Positions 10,172 to 19,777 of a DNA stretch of 64,000 nt are shown here, in pieces (positions within the stretch are counted from its first letter, which is position 1; the number at the start of each line of letters is the position of its first letter). This stretch comes from Candidatus Accumulibacter phosphatis (GTDB lineage Bacteria; Pseudomonadota; Gammaproteobacteria; Burkholderiales; Rhodocyclaceae), in the NCBI RefSeq assembly GCF_012939955.1, contig NZ_SPMY01000019.1, forward strand, positions 155,814 through 219,813. The letters are read 5' to 3'. The notes beneath the pieces were generated by a model. That model searched no databases and had not been told where the DNA came from. It was given only the letters and a program-made list of their open reading frames with translations. The position numbers and the translations under genes are program-made.

Positions 10172-10253
10172 GACCCTCCCCCCCTTCCCCCCGGCCCTTC
10201 TCCCGCAGGGGGAGAAGAGAGGTTCGTGAGTCGCATACGCGACTTTCACATTA
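10172..10253. repeat. Dispersed hairpin repeat, copy B
   Basis: Core of the dispersed repeat. It has the C-rich lead, the hairpin CCCTTCTCCC/GGGGGAGAAG, then TTCGTGAGTCGC and GCGACTTTCACATTA. It abuts the surviving CheB codons exactly at the ATG (10171), so this copy marks the break point of that gene. The left arm found in copies A and C is absent. Confidence 0.8.
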
Positions 10254-11119
10254 GGCGATTGCCGGAAAAGAACGTACCAGATTGCGCAGGATTTTCGGTC
10301 GGCTTCAAGGCGCGACAGCAGGCGCATAGTCGAACTATGTAACTGTTGTCGCAACACAGAAGACGGGCGAAAAGACAAGCAAGATGGTAGGTTCTTTGAC
10401 AGAAATCGCCTTAAGCCCTGGTTCTTCTGCAAATCGCGCGGCATGAGGGCGATCCCGAACAGGCAGCACACAGTGCACGACAAAGCAGATTTGGTCGAAT
10501 GCTGTCCGCTGCGACGCCATTGCCCGATGCTCGGGGCAGCGCGAGCAAACACCAGCCTGGGCGGATTGCGGGCCGGGATTGCAGTGGCGACGGCGACAAA
10601 ACCGTGCAATGGTGATGACAGCGCACCAGGAACAGAGCCGCTCATAAAAATTCTTGATCAACCCGGGGTTGACGTGTTCAGAGATGCTGATCATCCTGCC
10701 CCTGACGCTCAGGATTACGGTGATTTGTCGGCAAGATGCGGCGGATAGACTGATTGGCCCAAAAGGCGGCAATGAGGAGTAGACAGAAGCAGATCGCCTC
10801 GAAGCGATCTGTCGATCCATTACCGGCGTTACCCATCGATGCGACTTCAACAGCCTGTTCAGGCTTGCCCCGCGTGGCCATTTTCTTCGCGATGATCTCG
10901 TGCAAGCACGTGCAGCCTGTGAAATCACAAGCCAGCAGCGTCGAGCGAGCCAACAGAGAGGTGCTGGAAGCGTCAGGGCCCTCCCCTGACCATAATGAAG
11001 ACTCGTAGACGGTTCATGGTGCCCCTGGATTTGATGCTTTTCCGGGGCTGCTGCCGTAGGCCGGTTGTTCGGCTCGTTTTGACAGGATTTTCGCTCGCCA
11101 TCCGCGTGGAGGAAAGACG
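10254..11119. other. Long intergenic region with hairpin
   Basis: 866 bp without a recognisable gene. Several short open frames exist on both strands; one on the minus strand (10678-10953) has a possible hydrophobic segment (FCLLLIAAFWANQ) but no homology I recognise and no clear ribosome-binding site. A perfect 7-bp hairpin, GTCAGGG (10972-10978) and CCCTGAC (10984-10990), lies 130 bp upstream of the patatin-TRAFs gene. The region is probably what remains where the CheB part was lost plus the upstream region of the next module. Confidence 0.5.
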
Positions 11120-13723
11120 ATGAATTTCAAGGACAAGACCCCTGTCCAGTTCGCGAAGGAAGTGCTCGGTGGCCGCGAGATCTCGGTCGCCGAGTCGCGC
11201 AATCTGGTGAAGCAACTCAAGGACGAGCACGCCTTTGGGTACGCGCGCAAGGTCCTGGCGCGCGCGCGCAAGAGCCGGGTCGACGATGCGCAGCTGGCGA
11301 TCTGGCTGCGCCAGCAACACGCCCTCTGCACCTACAAGGACCCCGACCTGCCGGCGTCGACGCGCTTCGACCTCGCACTCGAGATTCTCGCAACGGGCGA
11401 AGACCTCGGCGCGACGAAGGACCAGGAGACGCTGGGGCTTGCCGGTGCGATCCACAAGCGGATGTGGGAGGTCGACGGCCAGCGCGACCACCTCGAATGG
11501 TCACTCAGCTTCTACCGCCGCGGCTACGAGCTTGGCGTCGAGCCGGATGCAGGCTACACGGCGATCAACGCCGCCTACGTCGCCGACCTGCTCGGCGTGG
11601 AGTCGGCGGCGGACGCTAAAGGCGGGCTGACCTCGCAGGCCGCCGCGGCGTATCGCAAGTTGGCGCGCACCATTCGCGAGGACATCATCCAGACCCTCGT
11701 GCCGCTCGCGGAGGAGCCCGCAAACAAACTCATCACTGGGCAGTGGTGGTTCGTCTGCACCATAGCGGAGGCCTACTTCGGCCTTGCTCGCTACGACCAG
11801 GCGAGCGAATGGCTGCGCGAGGCGGCAGCGATCGAGAATGTCTCGGAGTGGGAGTTCCAATCGACGGCCCAGCAGCTCACGAAGCTGGCGCGGCTCCAAT
11901 CCGCGGGCGAAGTGGACAGCGGCGAAACGTTCCGGAGTTCCCCGGCCGGCAGGACCTTGCTCGCCTTCCTCGGCAACGACGCGCTCGGCCTGCAATCGGC
12001 ATACCTCGGCAAGTTCGGTCTCGCCCTCTCGGGCGGTGGCTTCCGCGCTTCCCTCTACCACATCGGAGTCCTCGCGCGGCTCGCGGAGCTCGATGTCTTG
12101 CGCAACGTCGAGGTCATCTCCTGCGTCTCGGGGGGTTCGATTCTCGGCGCCCACTACTACCTCGAGGTCCAGAAGCTGCTCGAGTCCAAGAACGACCTCG
12201 ACATCACGCGCCAGGACTACATCGATATCGTCCGACGCGTGGCGCGGGATTTTCTGGCGGGTGTTCAACGGAACATCCGTTGGCTTGTCGCCGCGTCCTT
12301 TCTCACCAACCTGAAGATGATCTTCCGCCCGAGCTACTCGCGCTCCGACCGGCTGGGGGAACTCTACGAGGAGTGCCTCTACGCACGCATTCAGGACGGC
12401 AAGGGGGGGAGCGAACGCTTCATGAAGGACCTGTTCGTGAAGCCGAAGGGCTGCGCGACGGACTTCAACCCAAAACGCGACAACTGGCGTCGCAAAAACA
12501 AGGTGCCGACGCTGATCCTCAACGCGACGACGCTGAACACGGGTCACAACTGGCAGTTCACGGCGTCGTGGATGGGAGAATCGCCCTGGTCCGTCGACCC
12601 CGCGGTCGACGGGAACTACCGGCTGCGTCGGGTGTACTACGACGACGCGCAGGGCATCGAGATGAAGGATGGCGAGCGACGCGGCGTCCGACTCGGAACT
12701 GCGGTGGCGGCTTCGGCCTGCGTTCCCGGCCTGTTCGAGCCGATCGTGCTGCGCGGCGTCTACGCGAACAAGACGGTGCGACTCGTCGATGGCGGCGTGC
12801 ACGACAACCAGGGTGTCGTCGGCCTGTTGGAGCAGGATTGCAATGTGCTGCTGGTGAGTGACGCGAGCGGGCAGATGGAGTCGCAGGATGAGCCGAGCAA
12901 CAGCGTCATCGGCGTCCCCCTGCGCTCGAACAGCATCCTGATGTCGCGCGTGCGCGAAGCGGAGTACGACGATCTGGTTGCGCGCCGAAGCACGTCGCTG
13001 CTGCGCGGCTTCATGTTCGTCCATCTCAAGAAGGACCTCGACGTGGAGGCGGTGAACTGGGCTGGCTGCGACGAGCCGATCGAGGCTTCGGACGACGCCC
13101 GCCCGGCCGAGCTCCGCGGCCCACGCACGCGCTACGGTATTCGCAAGAGCGTGCAGCGGCGGCTGGCGGCCATCCGAACCGACCTCGATTCGTTTTCGGA
13201 TAGCGAAGCCTACGCGCTCATGGTCAGCGGCTACCGGATGACCGAATTCGAGTTTCCGCGCACCGTGTCGGGCTGCGAAGCACCTGCGGAGGAAGCCGTG
13301 CAGTGGCCGTTTCTCGCGGTCGAGCCGGCGATGGACCGCGCCGACGACTCCGGCAAGCTGATGGAGTTGCTCTCGGTGGCTGACCAGGGAGCATTCAAGG
13401 TCTGGAAGCTGTACCCGCCACTGAGGATTCTCGCTTGGATCCTTGTTGCTGTCCTCGCTGCCTGCGCCGCGTGGTGGCTGTGGGAGAAGCGCGACGAGGC
13501 GGTGATCACCTACCAGACAATCGGCGTTTCGCTGCTGGTCCTGATTGCGAGCACGGTTCTCGGCAAGAGCGTCATGCGCATCGTGCGCTTCCGCGAGACG
13601 GTGACGAAGATTCTCTTCGGCATCGGGATGGCGCTCATCGGCTTCTTCGTGGCGAAGATACACCTGGCTTTCTTCGACAAACGCTTCCTGAAGCTTGGGC
13701 GCATCAAGCGCTTGCTGCCGTAG
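11120..13723 (+). CDS. DUF4071 (TRAFs-binding-like) - patatin - transmembrane protein
   Basis: 867-aa multidomain protein. Residues about 50-280 are helical, with the look of the MAP3K TRAFs-binding domain family (DUF4071): YRRGYELGVEPDAGYTAINA and WFVCTIAEAYFGLARYDQA. Residues about 295-620 are a patatin-like phospholipase: SGGGFRASLYHIGVL (oxyanion hole, about 305), CVSGGS (nucleophile Ser, about 335) and LVDGGVHDNQG (catalytic Asp, about 555). The C-terminus (from about 770) has three hydrophobic segments (ILAWILVAVLAACAAWWLW, VSLLVLIASTVL, ILFGIGMALIGFFVAK), so the lipase is membrane-tethered. ATG at 11120 has a strong GGAGGAAAG site. The next gene follows in 52 bp. Patatins serve as membrane-damaging effectors in several anti-phage systems; that role here is inference. 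Confidence 0.9.
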   Translation: MNFKDKTPVQFAKEVLGGREISVAESRNLVKQLKDEHAFGYARKVLARARKSRVDDAQLAIWLRQQHALCTYKDPDLPASTRFDLALEILATGEDLGATKDQETLGLAGAIHKRMWEVDGQRDHLEWSLSFYRRGYELGVEPDAGYTAINAAYVADLLGVESAADAKGGLTSQAAAAYRKLARTIREDIIQTLVPLAEEPANKLITGQWWFVCTIAEAYFGLARYDQASEWLREAAAIENVSEWEFQSTAQQLTKLARLQSAGEVDSGETFRSSPAGRTLLAFLGNDALGLQSAYLGKFGLALSGGGFRASLYHIGVLARLAELDVLRNVEVISCVSGGSILGAHYYLEVQKLLESKNDLDITRQDYIDIVRRVARDFLAGVQRNIRWLVAASFLTNLKMIFRPSYSRSDRLGELYEECLYARIQDGKGGSERFMKDLFVKPKGCATDFNPKRDNWRRKNKVPTLILNATTLNTGHNWQFTASWMGESPWSVDPAVDGNYRLRRVYYDDAQGIEMKDGERRGVRLGTAVAASACVPGLFEPIVLRGVYANKTVRLVDGGVHDNQGVVGLLEQDCNVLLVSDASGQMESQDEPSNSVIGVPLRSNSILMSRVREAEYDDLVARRSTSLLRGFMFVHLKKDLDVEAVNWAGCDEPIEASDDARPAELRGPRTRYGIRKSVQRRLAAIRTDLDSFSDSEAYALMVSGYRMTEFEFPRTVSGCEAPAEEAVQWPFLAVEPAMDRADDSGKLMELLSVADQGAFKVWKLYPPLRILAWILVAVLAACAAWWLWEKRDEAVITYQTIGVSLLVLIASTVLGKSVMRIVRFRETVTKILFGIGMALIGFFVAKIHLAFFDKRFLKLGRIKRLLP

Positions 13724-13775
13724 CCCGGATTCCTCACCAAGGAGTCGATCAAGCCTTTGCCAAGGAGAGGTCACG

Positions 13776-15293
13776 ATGAGCCACGACAAGATCAACAAGT
13801 CCGACCCAAGCACAGGCCACGAAGCTTCACGGATCGAGGACCTCGAACGCACCTGCTTCGTCATCATGCCTTTTGGACTCAAGGAGGTCGCCGGACGAGA
13901 GGTCGATTTCACGGCGATCTACGAAAAGCTCTTCGAACCCGCAATCAACGCCGCAAGAACACCCGAAGGCGAGGCCTTGATTCCGAAGCGAACGGACATG
14001 GAGTCTTTTTCGGGCTCGATCAATCAGGACATGTTCGAGTACATCATGTACAGCCGCGTCGCCTTCGCGGACATCAGTGGCTTCAATCCCAACGTCTTCT
14101 ACGAAATCGGCGCGCGGCACGCGACCCAGGAAGCGGGCACGGTCATCTTTCGACAGCAAGGACACTCGATTCCCTTCGACATCGCCACGATCAAGGTCTT
14201 CGAGTACTGCGACCCGACCATCCCCGGTGCCGACGAGTCCCGCGACTTGATCACCAGGGTGCTCACCAATACGCTCAAGCGAAATCGCCTCGACAGCCCG
14301 GTTCGCCTCGCTCTGCGCTGGCAATGGGGCGGCCAGCCGCAGCCACCCCGCGACAGCGGTGCACTGGCCTCTCCACCCGCTCAGTCTCACGATCCGCTGC
14401 GCCAGCAAGCTGCGACAAGCCAGGTTGCGCTGCAGGCGCTTCAGTCCGAGTGGCGAAAGCAGGAGGTCGAACACTTGCTGCGCGACGCAGAGGAAGCCGT
14501 TCGGGTCAACGAGTTGGAGACTGCCCGCATCCACTACTGGGCGGCGCTGCGCTTCGATCCCACGAATCTGTTGGCGCGCATGCGGCTGGGATTGGTTCTC
14601 AAGCAGCAGGGGCGCAACTATGACGCACTCGAAGAGTTCACGACCCTCAGCAAGCTGGCGCCGGACTACGCGGAAGCGTGGAAGGAGAAGGGGATCGCCG
14701 AGGGGCTGATCGCGCGGATGATTCCTGCGGAGGCGCGGAAGAAGGCGAGCTGGATGCCCGACGGCTCCGCGTCACTGCAGCGCGCGACGCGGCTGAACCC
14801 CAACGACTTCGACGCCTGGGCCTCACTGGGGGGCGTCGAGAGCAAGGTTCGAAAAGACCCCGACGCCGCGTATCGCATGTACATGAAGGCAGCGGAGGTG
14901 TCCGACGGACACCCCTACCCGCTGCTCAACGCGATCAAGCTCGAAGCAGGACGGACGGGCAAGATCGACTTGGGCCCCCTCGGCGACAGGCTCAAGCGCG
15001 CGGAATCGATGCGCAAGGCGCAGGCGCAAGCCACGCCTCCCGCAGATACGCCGTGGTGCTTCTACGACCTTGCCGAGATCCATTTGTACCGCTGCGATCG
15101 TGACGGCTTCATCCGGCAGGTAGTGGCAGGGATCGAGTACTCGACGGCGACCTGGCAGCTGGAGACCTTTCGGAACACGCTGCAAGGCACTCTGGTCGAC
15201 AATCACATCAACCTGCCCGGGCTGTCGGACGGGATTCGGCTTCTGGAAAAAGGGATCGAGAACCGGAAAGAACGCGAGCGTGAACGTTCATGA
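13776..15293 (+). CDS. 'CFVIMPFG' deoxyribosyltransferase/TIR-like domain protein with TPRs
   Basis: 505-aa protein from the ATG at 13776 (AAGGAGAGG at 13762-13770); the upstream in-frame extension overlaps the previous gene and is not needed. Residues about 25-165 form a Rossmann-like domain with CFVIMPFG near residue 27, RTDMESFSGSINQDMFEYI, VAFADISGFNPNVFYEIGARHA near residue 105, and IPFDIATIKVFEY. This domain resembles the nucleoside 2-deoxyribosyltransferase/TIR-like module usually found in front of DUF4071. Here DUF4071 is instead on the upstream gene. Residues about 230-500 are TPR-like helices. It is likely co-transcribed with the patatin gene. A nucleotide-processing or signal-sensing role coupled to the lipase is inferred; catalytic activity is not shown. 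Confidence 0.85.
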   Translation: MSHDKINKSDPSTGHEASRIEDLERTCFVIMPFGLKEVAGREVDFTAIYEKLFEPAINAARTPEGEALIPKRTDMESFSGSINQDMFEYIMYSRVAFADISGFNPNVFYEIGARHATQEAGTVIFRQQGHSIPFDIATIKVFEYCDPTIPGADESRDLITRVLTNTLKRNRLDSPVRLALRWQWGGQPQPPRDSGALASPPAQSHDPLRQQAATSQVALQALQSEWRKQEVEHLLRDAEEAVRVNELETARIHYWAALRFDPTNLLARMRLGLVLKQQGRNYDALEEFTTLSKLAPDYAEAWKEKGIAEGLIARMIPAEARKKASWMPDGSASLQRATRLNPNDFDAWASLGGVESKVRKDPDAAYRMYMKAAEVSDGHPYPLLNAIKLEAGRTGKIDLGPLGDRLKRAESMRKAQAQATPPADTPWCFYDLAEIHLYRCDRDGFIRQVVAGIEYSTATWQLETFRNTLQGTLVDNHINLPGLSDGIRLLEKGIENRKERERERS

Positions 15294-15398
15294 CCGAATT
15301 GACCTTGATGAGGCGGTGGCCGTCAACGACCAACTGATCGGCCAGCCGGGCAAAGAATGGCGAACAAACGCCGTGCAGAAACAGAACGTTTAGCGATC

Positions 15399-15516
15399 AT
15401 GACATGTAGGGATACCCCAGATCATGAAAGTCATGACCGCGCCCTCTTCCCCCCGGCCCTTCTCCCGCGGGGGGAGAAGGGAGCTTCGTGAGTCGCTGGC
15501 GCGACTTTCACATTAA
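15399..15516. repeat. Dispersed hairpin repeat, copy C
   Basis: Compact copy with both left arm (ATGACATGTAGGGATACCCC to CATGACCG) and core (hairpin CCCTTCTCCCGC/GGGGGGAGAAGGG, then TTCGTGAGTCGC and GCGACTTTCACATTAA). It lies between the end of the DUF4071/patatin module and the converging kpsC-like gene. The 105 bp before it (15294-15398) hold nothing recognised. Confidence 0.8.
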
Positions 15517-15537
15517 CGATTCTCACTGTTGGCCGTT

Positions 15538-18500
15538 TCAATCCTTCCTGAACAAGCGGCCAATTATGCGCCGCCAGATGTTCAGAAAAATGCTGCGTTC
15601 CTGCCTCCAGGCCAGGAGTTCCTCGACAGCTCGCTCCGGAGTGGTGAATCGGCCCGTCTGCCGCGACAAATAGGCCGGATACATGATCAGTACGCCGGCG
15701 ACGAGCTCATCGAGCGTTAGCGTGCGCGTGCGCCGAGGCGGCGGCATGAGGTCTACGGTCAGCCCCCAGCCGGCATAGAACGGCTGCCCGTAGCACACCA
15801 CCTTCTTGCCACGCAACAGCGCTTCGAAGCCGGTCAGCGAAGTCAAGGAATGCACCTCGTCGACTTCATGCAGCAAATCACTCATGGCCACGTCCACCAC
15901 CACTTCGTCACACCAACGAGCGGCATCTTCCTCGTCCTCCCCCCTGACGGCGCAAGCCAGCCGCGACGTCTGGATGCGGCTTGTAGATCACATAGGCATC
16001 GGGACTGGCCAGGCGTACGGCGCGAAGCAGATCCCGGTTCCGGCGAATACCTGGGGCACCATAAGCGAGAGAAGCGTCCGATTCCACTTGGCCGGGTACC
16101 AGAATCACTCGCGTAAAAGGCGACCCCGCCGAACGCCCAGCGAGGGCAGCTGGGGAGTAGGCGGACGACTGCGGCAGTGGCGCATGCTTGCGAGTGTGCG
16201 CTGGTCGACACCACCCTCCTCCGCCGACGTTGTACTTGGTCACCCCGGTCGAAACCAGGCGCTTCCGCAAGAGCTGCGCCCGCGCCAGCAAGTCCGCCTC
16301 GAAACTGCCGGTCTGCAACAGCACCTCAAGATCTGAAGGCCGCGTTGCATCGTAATAAATCCCTCGCCCGTCCATCACCCATGACAAGGGACGCACCAGA
16401 TCCGCTCCCAGCCCCACCGAGCGCAGAAAGCCATCCTCGATCCTGACAATCCCGGTCTTTCCAGTATCAAAGGGAGGCGCCTGAACCAGCGCCTTGCGCC
16501 CCCCAGATTGCCACCACTGCCTGCTCAGGCAGGGCGTCAGCAGTGCCGGCAAAACGCACCCGGGACCCCTGAAAGAAATCTCTGACAATCGGCTTCTTCC
16601 AACCTGAAAAACCAATCGCCCCTATCTCAGGCGGAAAACGCTCACGCATCCGTCGCCGCAGACCCATCCAGTCGAGCAGGCGCTCCACTTCGCAGCGCTT
16701 GCCTGTTTCGGGATCAATATAGCGCGCATAGTCCACCAGCGTCGCATGCACCAGGCTCTCCAGCGGCACCGGCTGGCGCCGCGAAGGCGCCTCGAGATCA
16801 TCCACCGTGAGGCCCCAGCCGGCATAGAAAGGCATGCCAAAGCTGCGCACCCGCTTTCCCCAAAGCAAGCCCTCGAAACCCATTTGCGAGGTCACGACAT
16901 AAACCGCCTCGGCATTCTCCACGAGCATCACCGGATGAACATCCTGCGCCAGAACACACACCCGGGGATCCCTGGCCGAGGCGACGAGATCGAAGTGCCC
17001 CAGCTTGGTTCCCGCCGCCACCTCGGGATGGACTTTGAGTAGCACCTGGCAATCAGGATTCTCGGCCAACGCGGCCGCCAGCATCGCGTGAAAACTGGAT
17101 GCGTCGGCCAAGCCATAGCGGATCGAAGCGTCACCGACAGTTTGATCGACCGCCAACACGTAGCGCCGCGCCCCGACAAAGTGCGCGGCACTCACGCCTG
17201 ATCCGGAGCATGGCGGTGTCGACGGACCGTCCCGGTCTTGAATGGGTGCCTGCAACGGCGGCAACCATTCTCGAGCGTGGTTGTATTTCGACACCCTGGC
17301 CGCCCGCCAGCGCGCGATCAAAGCTTGCGCCCGGACCTGCCGGCCATCCGTCAGTGCGGTGGCGACCAGCCCTTCCAGGCGCGATGGATTGCTTGCGTCA
17401 TAGTAGATGCCCAGATCGTCGACGACAATCGAAAGCGGCGGATCACTATTGCCCAGCCCTAGCGAGCGCAGGAACCCGTCTTCCAGGCGTACGAGCGGCA
17501 TGCCAAGGCCTTTGGCGACTTTCTCTGCCTTCGCCGCACTCGGCTTGCGGCCCCAGGCAAGCACCCCGGAAAGCCCCTGCCTGTGCGTCGTCAGGCCCAG
17601 ATACGTGACTTCCGCGTCAAGCAAGGCAGGAAGTCCCGGCAGGCGCGCCATGGCGCGCGACGTGGTGCCGAACACAGCCGTGGTCAAGGCTTCCGCCGAA
17701 AGCTCAACATTCAATCCCTGCTGCTGCCAGTTCCGCAGGAGCATGCGTTCTGCTGGCCAGTTGTGGCGACTCCCTGCCAGCCGCCGGCTATTGGCATGAT
17801 GATAGGGCATCAATCCGCTAGCCGTGCTGCCAAAACCTAGGCCACGAACACTTGACCACGATCCCAGAAAAGACTTCACCCAAGCCAGAAACAACAGCCC
17901 CGCGCTGGGCGGCGCCTGCAAGGCTCTCACCAGTTCGGACCAAGTTTGCAGTGGCACGGTCAGCAGCCGGGTTCCGTCCTGCCAGGACGCTTCAAATCGA
18001 CGCCAATCCTGAAGTCTGAACGCCATTTCCGGGCCGCTCACCACCACCCATTGCACCCCTTGCGGCACCGGCCCCGAAAATCCCGGCGCCGTGACCCACA
18101 CATCGACGCGAGCACCAATATCGACCGCGCGACTGGAGCCCCCGTTGAACTGGTTGAAGCGCACCACCACGCCATGCCCATCGATCTCACTACCCAGGCC
18201 CGAGCCGATCAGGCTGCCGCCGTTGCCAAGCACGCAGATGCCATGGGCACTTCTGTCCAACAGCCACTGAGCGAACTGCTCGCGCCACTCTCCTTGCATG
18301 AGTCGTACACGGCTCTTGATTTCACACGCCGGACAATTCGCGATTGGCGCTCCTGGCGGGTATCCCGCCTCAGTCAGCAGATCAAATGCCATCCGCTGCT
18401 GCGACCCAGCCAACTGCTCTGATGCCTGCACCAGGAACGGTCGATGCCGCTGTACCAACGGCCGCCCCAGATCACGCCGGAACGTCAGATAGCCCAGCAA

Positions 18501-18695
18501 GCTCTGCGGACTTCGCCCCCGGGCCCAGATTCTCTGGTACAGGCGCAGCGTGCGCTGGTCGTACCAACCGGCAGCGCGGCGGCGCCGTGCGATCCATGCC
18601 AGCACTGCCAGCGGCGCCCAACGCGTCCACCGCGGCAAGCTGTTTTGCCCACGCCAGCCAAGCCAGTTTGCTTTCGGATTCGTGATCGTCATCAC
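15538..18695 (-). pseudogene. GT29 sialyltransferase-like - KpsC fusion, two frameshifts
   Basis: Three frames that read as one protein of about 1,050 aa. Residues about 140-310 have a GT29 sialyltransferase signature: an L-sialylmotif-like block ICVLGNGGSLIGSGLGSEID followed by VVVRFNQF, and later GFGSTASGLMPYHHAN. From about residue 340 it is KpsC, the dual beta-Kdo transferase that builds the poly-Kdo linker of group 2-type capsules: repeat 1 has AWGRKPS, RLEDGFLRSLGLG, GIYYDA and MPFYAGWGLTVDD. A C6 run at 16499-16504 breaks the frame; with five bases it continues as WGRKALVQAPP and RIEDGFLRSVGLG (repeat 2). A second C6 run (15939-15944) breaks it before LTGFEALLRGKKVV and QPFYAGWGLTV. 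Its start overlaps the stop of the upstream GT gene. Confidence 0.85.
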
Positions 18696-19777
18696 GCCGC
18701 GCAGGACTTTCCCTCGACGAACTGCAGGAACGCGTCTGCATTCCGCCAGACGTCAGCCTGCGCCAGCACTCGTGCCGAGAGTTCGTGCGTCGTCGCGGCA
18801 TAACAGGCAGGCACGAGTAAGTTCTGCAGCGCGGCAAGACACTCCTCAGCATCGGACGCAAACAGTGCCCCGCAGGGGAGAAAGCGCTCGGCATCGGGTA
18901 GCGGCGAACACACGGTCGGAGTACCCCAAAAGCCCGCTTCCAGGACTTTCAGCGCCGACTTGCATTGGGTGAACGGCGTCACTTCCAGCGGCGCGAGATT
19001 GACCCATGCCGTTCGCACACGTTCAGCGAAGGCAGCAAAGGGGACTTTTTCGTGGTGCACAACCTGACCCTGGCGGGCTCGCAGGTCGAAGCGCAACGGA
19101 CCAGTGACTTCCAGCCGTGCCCGAGGATTGGCGTGCAGGAAGCTTTCAATTCCAGAAGCATACACATCGAAATCTCGATCATGGCTGCGTGTGCCCGGAA
19201 AATAGGTGACCACAGGCTGATCAAGAGTTGCTCCGCAATCTCTTTTGGCATCTCGCCAGCTCATATGTACCGCGTTCGGCAACACCAGAACTGCCACGTC
19301 CGGAAAACAACGTCGTACATGCGCCGCCAAGGCGTCCGTCGAAACGCTCACCCGGTCGAAACAGGCGAGTGCTGCCGCATGCTCGGCAAACTGCCGCGTG
19401 ACCTTCGCCAGCGCCATTTGCGCATTGACCACACCCGGGCTGTAGCGCGACAGCTGCGGATCGAATATCAGATCGTCCACTTCCGCCAACACGGTCGTCC
19501 CCTGACGTCGCAACCACCACAACAGCGATCGCCAGATCAGGGAATAGCGCGGACGATGAAAGACCGCCACGTCGAAGCGCTGCCCGGGGCGCAGCTTTGA
19601 CCAATGCAGCCAGGTCACTCGGTGACCGAGCTTCTGCAGCGCCAGGCCCAGGTTTTCGCAGCGATACACGAAGGAAGGGTCCCGCCAAAAGAGCTGTGGA
19701 TTGCGGTTGCACGCCAGAAAGGCGATGTTCAGCAGCGATGCCCGAGAATCGGCAGGCGGCACCTTTAAGGCAACCAC
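18692..19777 (-). CDS. GT-B glycosyltransferase (GT4-like)
   Basis: 361-aa protein with GT-B features. The N-terminal half begins LLNIAFLACNRNPQLFWRDP and has LGLALQKLGHRVTWLHW. The C-terminal half contains PNAVHMSW, then VVTYFPGTRSHDRDFDVY, and ends with an acceptor/donor region, KSALKVLEAGFWGTPTVCSP, typical of GT4-like enzymes. It would add a sugar to a capsule/EPS repeat unit in the cytoplasm. It overlaps both neighbours (the GT2 gene by 13 bp and the GT29-KpsC gene by 4 bp), so it is clearly in one operon. The N-terminal residues before LLNIAFL may be an over-long start. Donor and acceptor are unknown. Confidence 0.85.
   Translation of the reverse strand: MVALKVPPADSRASLLNIAFLACNRNPQLFWRDPSFVYRCENLGLALQKLGHRVTWLHWSKLRPGQRFDVAVFHRPRYSLIWRSLLWWLRRQGTTVLAEVDDLIFDPQLSRYSPGVVNAQMALAKVTRQFAEHAAALACFDRVSVSTDALAAHVRRCFPDVAVLVLPNAVHMSWRDAKRDCGATLDQPVVTYFPGTRSHDRDFDVYASGIESFLHANPRARLEVTGPLRFDLRARQGQVVHHEKVPFAAFAERVRTAWVNLAPLEVTPFTQCKSALKVLEAGFWGTPTVCSPLPDAERFLPCGALFASDAEECLAALQNLLVPACYAATTHELSARVLAQADVWRNADAFLQFVEGKSCAA

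Noticed and set aside
10678..10953. Possible small membrane protein, 91 aa, minus strand
   Set aside because: No ribosome-binding site or homology recognised; only one weak hydrophobic stretch.
11501..13912. Long open frame on the minus strand opposite the patatin-TRAFs gene
   Set aside because: Shadow of a very GC-rich gene; no motifs, and the plus strand has patatin motifs, a strong ribosome-binding site and membrane segments.
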